Shown: positions 32,991-43,279 of the stretch, piece by piece | How the letters are laid out: each line of letters starts with the position of its first letter | Numbering within the stretch: position 1 is the first letter of the stretch | Notes under the pieces: generated by a model | Database searches by the model: none | Told to the model about the DNA's origin: nothing | What the model saw: only the letters and a program-made list of their open reading frames with translations | Translations under genes and position numbers: made by a program | Assembly (NCBI GenBank): GCA_016858145.1 | Contig: JAEHOE010000001.1 | Location: forward strand, 1,054,001 to 1,118,000 | From: Edaphochlamys debaryana | Taxonomy: Eukaryota > Chlorophyta > Chlorophyceae > Chlamydomonadales | Direction: 5' to 3' | DNA: 64,000 nt

Positions 32991-35900
32991 ATGGCAAATT
33001 CAGTGGCAGCGCCGGACGGCACTGTCCACATTAAAGTTACCGAGCTTGAAGCCGACAGCGCTTGCCCCTACCCCATCAAGCCCTCGACGCTAAATCTCAT
33101 CAATGCGGTAGGTGTGATGGAGGCGGCTTCCAGGAATTAGAGGGTTTCGCCGAAATGCGACCGGACATGCATGTAGTGCGCGCCCAGCGACGCACTACGA
33201 CTCGCGGCCTACCCAAACGCGACGCCAGAGAAGGTCACAAATCACGTGAACTGGGAGCATTCTTACCACCCCGGCGCACGACTTGAGCCGCAAGCCGGTG
33301 TCAGGCCCAGTCGCTTTCGCTGGCCTCGAAGCCGCGAGCCCAGACTCGCGTCGGAAGTTTACTGCACAGCTTGAAGGTGGCGGCCTGGCGGCGCGCACTC
33401 TCAGGCAGAACCACGCACCACGCAAGCTCCGTGACCTGTTTGCGCGGCCCCCCGACTTCCCGCCGCCTCGAAACGCCTCCTGGCCTGGACCTGCATACAC
33501 GCCTCGCGCAATGACCTCAATCCCGCCCTCGCGCCTGCATCTCTTCCTCCCCACAGGAGAAGGACGCGGACGGTCTCGCCAAGCATGGCGGCGCTCAGGG
33601 CCTGGCCAAGGAGCTCGAGACGGACCTGCACCAGGGCCTCAGCGACGGGACGGGGCTCGACAGCGTGGAGGCGCACAAGAACGGTGAGTGCCCTGGACTG
33701 GCGGGAGACGGGCCTGCATCTTGTCCTGCTTGCTGCCCGGTTTCCCAGACAACGGCAGAGAAACTGCGGGCCCCAGGATGGTCAGGAAACGGCGGTGCCT
33801 GTTTACCGCGCCTCCTGCCCGTGTCCTCACTGTTCTTTCCGGCGTCCTCGCCGCCTCAGCCTACGGCGCCAACACCTTCCCCGACAAGCCCCCGCCCAAC
33901 TTCTTCATGATGCTGCTGGAGGCGGCCAAGGTGGGGGGAAGGGGGGGAGGGGAGTGGTGGGGTGAGCAGGAGGGGGGTGGCATGGTGGTGTGCACTTCTG
34001 GTAGCTGCTCTTCCGTCCGTGATCTCACCCGCCCTTCCACAATTACCACTGACTCAAGAACTACACATGCTTACTTAAACAGCTTTTCTTGGGGCCGAGT
34101 GTGGCCGTGTGCCGTTGGCCAAGGCCCCGGCCCGCAGAAGGCGTGTTTCCCCCCACCCGTCCACCCCCCCCCTTGCCTCCCCTCCCTACCCCCACCCCCT
34201 GACCTTCGATCTTGCCTTCATCCAACCAACGCAGGATCCGATGATAATCATCTTGCTTGTGGTAGCAATCGGTACGACACCGTTGGTCGTTGGTCTGAGA
34301 GAAACGGGGGGGGATTTAAGTGGCCGACGTGTCGGAGCCTCCGGGTGCCGCAGGGCCGACCCATGCCCCTAGCCGCCCAGCGCCGCCTCCCCGCAGCCCC
34401 CCTCCGACGCCCTCTCCTTGCCTCATGACTTGCCTTGAACCCTGCAGTCACCATCATTCTGGGCGCGGCGGTGCCCGAGCAGCGCGCGCACCAGGGCTGG
34501 TCGGAGGGTCTTGCGGTGCTGGGCACGGCGCTCATCGTCATCTTCATCGGCGCGGGCCAGGACTACTCCAAGGAGCTGCAGTTCCAGAAGCTAAACGCGC
34601 TCAAGGACGTCATTGAAATCAAGGTCACTCGCAACGGCAAGCAGGTGTGACACGGGGTTTTGTACGGGGCTAAGCGCTAGCGCCTGTTGATCGAACTGTC
34701 ACCCCGCTGACCTCCCTGCCGCACCGCACCCGGCCCCGCATGCAGGTCCTGGTCCCCAACTCCGAGGTGGTGGTCGGCGACGTGCTGTTCCTGGACACGG
34801 GCGACAAGATCATCGCAGACGGGATCGTCATCGACTCACAGGTGGGCAGGAAGAACAGGACATTCAAGCCCTCGGCCCCCCCGGGGAGCCACCTGTCTGG
34901 ACCGGATCAATGAACCCCTGCGCACTGAACCAATGCACCCCCACCGCCCCGCCCGTAGGGCCTGGTGATCGACGAGGCCTCGCTGACCGGCGAGTCCGAC
35001 CCCATCAAGAAGGACGCCGCCAGCGACCCCTGGATCCGCTCCGGCACCACCGTTAACGAGGGCTCGGGCCACATGCTGGTGCTGGCCGTGGGGCCCAACA
35101 GCGAGTGGGGCAAGACCATGGCCCTGGTGGCGGAGGCGGGCGACGAGCAGACGCCGCTGCAGGAGCAGCTGACCGACGTGGCGGCCAAGGTGTCCAAGGC
35201 GGGTGTGCTGGTGGCCGTGGTGGTGTTCCTGGCGCTGCTGATCAAGTGAGGCCGGGAGAGGGGGAGGAGGCAGGGGGGCGGAGCGAGGCAGGGGCCTGAA
35301 GGGCATGTTTTGGAGGGCTGTGGTAGTTCCTGCCCTGCTTCCTGCGGGGCTGCTGCTGTGCGGCGATGGGTTGGTGAGACATGTTCCTGGACCCTTAACT
35401 CCATCCGCCCCGGCGCTTGCAGGTGGCTCATCATCCACAAGGGCGGTGACGCCAGCAAGATCAACGACAACGGCCCCCTGCAGGTGAGCGCCCCCTTTAG
35501 CTGCATGATGCCTAAGCCGAGCCTCATTTCGGCAGGCTCCAGACACGCTTCGCAGGCTTGCCTCTCCGCTGACACGGACTAGAAGCACCCTGCGGCTCAT
35601 CCCCGTCTCTCCCCGCCCCTAATCATCCTTCACCCTCCAACCCCCCCACCCTCCTCACCCCCAGTTCCTGCTCTACGCCATCACCATCACTGTGGTGTCC
35701 ATCCCCGAGGGCCTGCCCCTGGCCGTGACGCTCACCCTGGCCTACTCGGTGGGGAGGGCGGGGGAGGGCGCATGGGGGAGAGCGCGTGGGGAGGCGTCGG
35801 ACTGAGCGACGGAGGACGGGGGCAGAAGCGTGGGAGGCGCTCTCTATGATCGGGCATCGAGGCACGGCTCTGACTAGCTGCCCACCCCCTGTGCCCCGCC

Positions 35901-36156
35901 CCTGCTCCCTCTTGCTGCGGCCGACGCTTACAGATGAAGAAGATGATGAAGGGTGAGCGCAGGATTGGGTGGTGGTGGGGCGCTTCGTTTGAGCGGAAGG
36001 TTCCGTGCTGCAGCCCGTGCGCCTGCCGTCTGGTCTGCCGTCGCTGACACCACACGCTGCTCCCGCCCTCCCCCACCTTCTCCTCCGCCAGACAACAACT
36101 TTGTCCGCGTGCTGAGCGCTTGCGAGACCATGGGTGGCGCCACCGCCATCTGCTCC

Positions 36157-36189
<33 letters not shown>

Positions 36190-39100
36190 GTGAGGCCCGC
36201 CTGGCCGCTGGCGGGGTTAGGGGATAGGAAAGGGCACTGAAATCCTTGGCTGTGTCCACACGACAATTTTCTCACTCGTTTCCCCTGAATGCTCGGCCGC
36301 AGACCGTGGTGGAGGGCTGGTTCGCCGGGCAGTCGTACTCGCAGGTGCCCACCCCCGCCGAGCTGACCCCGGGGCTGCTGGAGCTGCTGCAGTGGAACTG
36401 CGCCATGAACAACAAGGCCTTCCTGGTGGACCAGGTGGGGCGGAGGGGGGGGTCCGGAGAGGGGGGCGTGGAGGGGGGCAGGGGAGGGGGGCAGGGCAGG
36501 GTGTTGAAAGGGCGGGGCGGTCAGGAGAGGGCAATGAGGAGGGAGGGGAGGGGGGGGGCGACCCTGGGTTTGGGCACGGGCTAGGCTGCTGTGTCAGGTG
36601 CAGGCCGTGATGATACTGTGCTCCCCTCACCCTTCCCGCCCCCAGGAGAACGGCACCGTTGACTTTGTGGGCAACCGCACCGAGTGCGCGCTGCTGATCC
36701 TGCTGCGCAAGCTGGGCATCGACTACAAGGCCTGCCGCGAGCAGCGCGAGAGCGACCAGATCAAGGTGAGCTTGGCTGCTGCGCCCTGCCAGTGAGGGAT
36801 CCTGTATCCAAGGCCAGGGCCCCCTTCGGCAGGCGTGCTGAGAATGCATGCTGACACGTCCCGTGCTGGTGCCTCCGCACCTCTCCGCAGCTGTACGGCT
36901 TCTCTTCGGCCCGCAAGATGGCCAGCGTGCTGCTGCGCGAGAAGTCGGGCGACTTGAAGCTGTACAACAAGGGCGCGGCCGAGTGGGTGCTCAGGCGCTG
37001 CAAGGCCCTGCTGCGGCCCGACGGCTCGCTGGAGGAGCTCACGCCCCAGCGCCTGGAGGAGATGATTGCCCTGGTCACCGGCATGGCCAGCAGGGTGCGT
37101 GAGGCCAGCACTGGGTTTGTGACAGGGGTTCATTGATCCGGTCCAGACAGGTGGCTCCCCGGGGGGGCCAAGGGCTTGAATGTCCTGTTCTTCCTGCCCA
37201 CCTGTGAGTCGATGACGATCCCGTCTGTACCCGCCCCGCCCCCCCCGCCCCGCCCCCCAGGGCCTGCGCTGCATCTGCCTGAGCTACCGCGACTACGCCG
37301 GCACCGACCCCAGCCGCCCCGCCGACTTCTTTGAGGACGCGAACGAGGTCGATAACGACCTGATCGGTGAGCACCTAGAGCACCTGCAGCCTGGCTGCAG
37401 CACCCGGCGGCCGCGCTCCCCCAGCGCCTCCCGATGGCGCCTACCCCCCTGCCAGCCCCTGCCTCCCCTACCCCCTCCCAACTGCCCTCAACCTCGTCAC
37501 GACTCCTCACCCCTCACCCCACGACCCCCGTCACCCTCCTCCCTCCCCCTCGTTCCCTCCCTCCCTCACCCCCACCCCCCAGCCTACGCCATCGTGGGCA
37601 TCAAGGACCCCGTGCGCCAGGAGGTGCCCGACGCCGTGCGCACCTGCCAGAAGGCCGGCATCGTGGTGCGCATGGTCACGGGCGACAACATCCACACCGC
37701 CAAGCACATCGCCCGCGAGTGCGGCATCCTCACCACCGACGACGCCATCGCCATGGAGGGGCCCGTGTTCAGGACCATGCCCGCCGCCGAGCTCATCCCC
37801 ATCCTGCCCCGCCTGAGGGTGAGGGGCTGGCGGCTGAAAGGGGGTTAGGGCAGCCTGTCTGCCACGCAGCAGCGCTCGGTTCGCAGCGCTGTATGGCTCC
37901 AAGATGGTGGGAGACAGCAGGCAGGGCCGGGACACACGTGGCTCTGGTGGCCAAGTGCAACCGCTCCCTCTCCTCACTCACCCCCCTCTCGTAAACAACA
38001 CCGCCTCTCCTCCCCCGCGCACCCACCGCCCACCCCCCCAGGTGCTGGCCCGCTCCTCCCCCGAGGACAAGCTGACGCTGGTGTCGCTGCTCAAGAAGCA
38101 GGGCGAGGTGGTGGCGGTCACGGGCGACGGCACCAACGACGCGCCCGCGCTCAAGGAGTCCGACGTGGGCCTGGCCATGGGCATTGCCGGCACCGAGGTG
38201 GCCAAGGAGGCGGCCGACATCATCATCCTCGACGACAACTTCTCGGTAACTCAAGCAGCAAGGGGCGGGTGGTGGTTGTGAGGGGCATCCGCAACGCGTG
38301 TTGAAGCGCGCGGTCCAGCATGCCCTCGCTCTCCACCTTGACCCATCCTCAATGCTCTTTCCCTCCACCCCCGCCCCAACCCATTTCCGCACGCAGTCGA
38401 TCGTCAAGTCGGTGCTGTGGGGCCGCTGCGTGTACATGAACATCCGCAAGTTCCTGGTCTTCCAGCTCTCCATCAACCTGGTGGCCATGATCTCGGCCGC
38501 CGTGGGCGCGCTGTACGGCGGCGTGCCCCCGCTCAACGTGCTGCAGCTGCTATGGGTCAACATGATCATGTGAGGGCATGGCCCTAGCGAAGGTCCTCTA
38601 AGCCAGCCGTTGAGAGGCTGCTCCAAGGCCTCTGGCCTGGTTTCGCTCTCCTGCTCTCCCCCTGAACCCTGAGCCCGCCACCCTCCCCCTCCCCCCCAGG
38701 GACACGCTGGCGGCTCTGGCCCTGGCCACCGAGAACCCCTACCCCGAGCTGCTGGAGGACACGCCGCACGGCCGCTCGGAGGCCATCATCACGGGCCTCA
38801 TGTACGTCCACATCCTCACCGCCGCCGTCTACAAGCTCTTCTGGCTCTTCGGTGAGCACCAGGACGGGAAGGGGAGAGGCCAAGCATGGGGGCCAGGAGG
38901 TATAGCCCAGACTTGACGGACTGCCGTTTGACGCTCTGGCTCACGTTGAACCGCCCTCTCCCGCCCGCAGCCTGCCTGTACGGTCTGCCACGCATCAGCA
39001 AGCAGTACGCGGTGCTGGGCGAGACCGAGTACTACGTCACCATGTGCCCCGAGATGATCAAGGACGTGAGCAGGGGGGGAACGGTCGGTGGGCTGGCGTG

Positions 39101-40704
39101 GTACAGCAAGGGACCAGCAGGCAGTCACTGAAACTTCTACGCTGTTTATTAACCCAAACCGAACCCTGCCTCCCCTAACTCTCTCCTCTCCACAGGACTT
39201 CAACTCCACCGCCACCATCAACTCGGTCTGCAACATCATGGCCTACTGCGTGAGTGCCACGGATACAACGCCGGGCTAGGCTCTTCGAGGTCTGAAACCC
39301 CACGGGGCTTTCTCACGCTCCCCCGGTCGCGCGGCCCCAAACCTCATTCCTCTGCTCTCCTCCTCTTCCTTCCTGTACGCAGGGCTTCCCCCAGGGCGAG
39401 TGGGACCGCCAGACCACCGCCTGCAGCCTCTACCCGCAGTGGGTGCCCATCGGCGTGCCCGGCGACGAGGCCAAGGCCGTGTGCGGCTCGGCCGCCAACC
39501 AGACCATCACCGACTGCCAGCTGCTCAACGACCTCAACACGGCGCAGAAGACCATGGAGGACAAGTACGACCGGGAGATGCTGGAGAGCTACAAGCCCGC
39601 GCTGAGCGTGCTGTTCAACGCCTTCATTCTCGCCCAGGTGACTCACGTGCGGGCTGCACGGCATTGTACGGCACTGAGTCGTGTCGGAAGGCTTCGACTG
39701 TACCCACCACCCATCAGCCTCCGGCCCCTGGTACCCTGCCTTGACGCCCCCTCTCTCCTCCCTGTGCTGCGCCTGCTGCTCCCCCGCTCAGGTGGCCAAC
39801 GCCTTTGTGTCCCGCCGCATCGGCCTGGAGCTCAACTTCTTCAAGGGCCTCAGTGAATCGCACATCTTCAACGCCATCATGCTCATCATCACGGGCCTGC
39901 AGGTGCTCATCATGCAGACGCCCATCAGCTACATCTTCAAGGTGCGTGCATCAGTGCATGAAAGCGGGCCTTCCCAGGCATGGAGCACAGGCGGCCAGGT
40001 GCCGGGTTCCTGGCTTGCACTTCAACCTCTCGCGGCCCCCTCAGGCCCTCACCCGTCCCTTCCCTGCCATACCTCTCCCCCCGCCCCCGCCCCCGCCCTC
40101 CCCCCTGCAGGTGGAGCCCCTCAACGGCGAGGAGTGGGGCGTGTGCATCGCCATCGGCGTCGGCGCCATCCCCTTCGCCTGGGCCTGCCGCATCCTGATC
40201 CGCTACCTGCTGCCCCTCACCCGCTCCGCCGACTGGCTGGCCGGCCTGCGCGGCTCCCGCGCCTCCGGCATCACCGCCTCGGGGGCCAGCCCCATGAAGC
40301 AGGCGGCGCAGTCCAAGACCCTGTCCGGCCGCACCGTCAGCGGGCAGCAGCACAAGACGCTGTCCGGCCGGACCATGTCCGGACCCCACGGCGGCGCGGG
40401 GCCGGCGGTGCGCACCAGCATGGAGATCACGCCGGTGCACGGCATGACGGTCTCGTCCGCGAGCAACCCCGCCAAGGTGTGGACGGCCTCGGGCCAGCCG
40501 CAGGGGCCGGTGGGGGAGTGCGCCACGCCCAAGCGCCTGGGGTCGGGCGGCTTTGGGGACGGGAGCTTGAAGCGTGTGGGCTCTATTGGCAGCGGCTCGT
40601 CTCGGGTCGTCCCCGTATCTGATGCGCGGGCGCCGTCGCCGCTTGGGAACGCCAGCAGGCCCGAGTCGCCCATGGCTTGGGGCACCAACACGCAGCTCCG
40701 CTAG
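32991..40704 (+). CDS. Plasma-membrane-type Ca2+-ATPase (P2B), about 1,220 aa
   Basis: I count 24 exons. Exon 1 is 32991-33107 and exon 2 is 33557-33683; the last exon begins near 40111 and ends at the TAG at 40702-40704. P-type landmarks appear in order: [10 protein letters not shown] (actuator TGES), [15 protein letters not shown] (M4), [11 protein letters not shown] (phosphorylated Asp), [29 protein letters not shown] (hinge), and [18 protein letters not shown] (M5). PEGLPLAVT and MKKMM mark the calmodulin-type P2B pumps that export Ca2+ at the plasma or vacuolar membrane. Oddities: a 19-nt micro-exon (35934-35952), a long Cys-rich non-cytosolic loop between M7 and M8, and a Ser/Gly-rich C-terminal tail with two LSGRT motifs. 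The N-terminus is short, so calmodulin regulation probably acts elsewhere; no calmodulin site was identified. Confidence 0.95.
34816..34920 (+). repeat. Inverted repeat arm A: end of ATPase exon plus intron start
   Basis: It covers the last 26 nt of the exon ending DGIVIDSQ, its GT donor and about 79 nt of the following intron. It pairs with 37123-37227. Confidence 0.95.
37123..37227 (-). repeat. Inverted repeat arm B: inverted copy in a later ATPase intron
   Basis: This is the reverse complement of 34816-34920 with a single mismatch over 105 bp. It lies wholly in the intron after the exon ending VTGMASR. Because it contains coding sequence in antisense orientation, it is the derived copy. 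Confidence 0.95.
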
Positions 40705-43279
40705 TGGGCTGGCGGTTGGTGGGGGAGGCTTACCATATGTTGCGGGCTCGGCAGGGCGATGCCGGCCGAGCGCACATCTAGGGTGGCGGCCCGGGTATTT
40801 ACTGGGGATACTTAGAGGAGGGGTTGACACAATGCTTGGCTGCGCAACCGCTTGCTGCTGCATGCTGAGGCTTTCATGATTCATGACTGTGTGCGACTGT
40901 GTGCGTGTATGTGTCTTCTTGCCTGCGTTTGGTACTGCACTGACGGTGTCGGCAGCACTTGTGAGCAGCTCGTCCAGGAGGTGCCGCGTGACGTGCGTGC
41001 GTGTGTGACGCAGGTTGCTGCGCTGGTTGACTGATGAGCCACGGCAACCGCCTTCCCTCAACCACCCTCCGGCCCTACGGACATCCCGTGCCCTGCAGGT
41101 TGTCTAGGTGGCTGCATACGCTAGTACGCCTCCCACCTAACGTCTGAGCGAGCGGGAGGTGGCTTGGAGATAGGTGGACCGCGGACTCGCTGGAAGCGTT
41201 TGATACTGTTCAGACTGGAGGATGGATTGGAGATCTAGAACCGTACGTCCTCAGGCCGCCAGCGGCTGAGCTACTTGGGTCTCTACCGTTAGCATTACAT
41301 GGTTCCTTTCGACCCCTCTATGGCAGGGGCGCCTTTGAGGGCAACCCTTGCGCTCTCTGGCGCTGCGTGGATGTGGCATGGATGCATGTGCTCTAGGAAG
41401 TGCATGCATCCCCCGTCTTCTGCAGGAACAGACACTTGCACATAGCCCCCTAACTTGAAGTACTGCACGAGCGTTGAGAGGGACGAAGGACTCCTGGGTC
41501 GCGCGCCTGGGCGGATGCAAGCAAATGCCATGAACACGGCGAGTGTCGCTAGTTGAGGAGCGTTTGCTCGATCATGAGAAGGAGATGCCTGGATGTAGGC
41601 ACACTGTAAATAAGTTCGCGCGTTCACTTAAGGACATGCTGCTTGGCGCTGTGGACGGCCCGACCTGGCCGCGGACTCACCAGACAGCTAGCATACAGCT
41701 AGTATAACCCCTGTGCTGCGAGCTCTGCATTGGCGTCCGACTCACTTCTTCGATTCGACCCATGCTGTTTGGCACCAAACATGTCACGTCCTGTTCATAC
41801 ATCTACGGTACGCCGTGGAAGGCTGTGCTGCGCGAAGAGACGCGCGAAAATCGGTGCACGGCGCCGCAGCGTGGTCCTGCAGGGTCCTGCAGCTTCGACC
41901 GGACCGAACATGCCGTGGCAGTGGTGGCAGCCTCTCGGGCAGCCTGAGAGAGAGGGCTCCTGTGAGGACTGGGCCTGAACCCCGCCCCACTCAGCATTGT
42001 GTAGGTGCAGGTATGCTCCAGCGCTGTGGAACACATTGCTTCGACTCTTGTGGGTGTGGTGCTGCTGGCCTCCCGCCCCGGCATGCTCGCTGCGTTCTCG
42101 GAGCCTCGATGTCGCCCACCCAGGCGTATACGCCTGAAGCCTCAGCGCTGCTGTGACGTGTTTATCTCTTCAATTCGCTGAACGTAAGCTGAGTCATGAA
42201 GCAACGCTGGGGGGAGCCCTGTCTGGTGCTGGCTGGGGCGGCTGGGGGCCAGGGGAAGCCAGCTGGCGGGCAACTGTCGGGCCCGGCCCTGGCCTGGCTG
42301 GGCGGACCGCGGCCCCCAGCCGTCCTGAACCGCACCAAGAAGCACGTCGCGAACCTGTTCTTGCGTTGCTGCGCACGAAGGCGCGCCCTACTGCACCCGC
42401 GTGCACGGGCGGCCACGGCACTTTGCACGTACTGCTCAATGCCACGGCATTCTTCTGGTCAACATGTCCACACAATCCTCAGCTGGAAAGCACCGCCGTA
42501 GGGAAGCGTCTCGGCGCCGGGATGCGCCGGGGAGCTGAAGAGGTCGCAAATCTGGGCCGGAAGAATGCGATTTCTGAGCGACTGCTTTCACAGGGTACAC
42601 TGAGCTCCTGCCAGCCAGATGGCAACGAAACGTAGCTTGTAGACGTCGCGCCAGTGCTGCCGAGCTACAGAGAAACGTGACTGGCACCCGCACACGCCTA
42701 CGCGAAGAAGTGACGTGGAGACGAAAGCTGACAACACTCAAGTCGGGTATGTTCGCTACTAGCAGGGCCACGTCCAGGAGCATTTTCGTGCCGTTGCGGC
42801 GCACTTTCCTGGCATCCCTGACCTTGCGTACCGCTGAATCCTGCTCTATGCCTGCAGAGGGCTGTCCAGGGCGGTTCGGAGGTGGACGGCGAGCACTGCC
42901 AGCGAGAAATGTGCCTCGTCGACAATTGCCGCGGGAACCCAGACCCCGAGATTCTGCTTCAGGCTGCCCCGAACCTGCCCTTGCAGCTTGAACTTGGGCT
43001 GTCAGGGTGAGGGGGGCGGTGGAAACTTGACTTCGAACGTAGGAGCGGTTGGGACCTTTTGGTCTCGGACCGCACGCGCCACTGACCGCCGAACACAAGA
43101 GACAAATTTTGATTCTAGAGACCTGTTCGCGATGGTCTATCGCCCGGGAGAACGTCTGCCGCCACTGCGCACATCGGCGTGCCTCGTGCTCCCGGCGCCC
43201 TGCCGAAGCTGGCGGGTTTCACACCTTCCACTCTGTGATATATGCAGGATCACGGCATCATGTCAGCTTCTAGGGAGCT
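40705..43279. other. Intergenic region, no gene recognised
   Basis: 2.6 kb with moderate AT content compared with the genes. TGTAA at 41606 is a possible but distant poly(A) signal for the ATPase. Open frames on both strands (for example a 220-codon one, minus strand, 42436-43098) lack domains or composition bias typical of the neighbours. A 5' exon of the next gene could be hidden in the last few hundred bases. Confidence 0.45.

Noticed and set aside
15640..34705. Weak similarity between 15640-15672 and 34674-34703 (shared GCGCTAGCGCCTG)
   Set aside because: Only about 30 bp with several mismatches and a palindromic core; chance cannot be excluded.
42436..43098. 220-codon minus-strand frame
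   Set aside because: No recognisable motif or codon bias matching the neighbours, and no linked exons.
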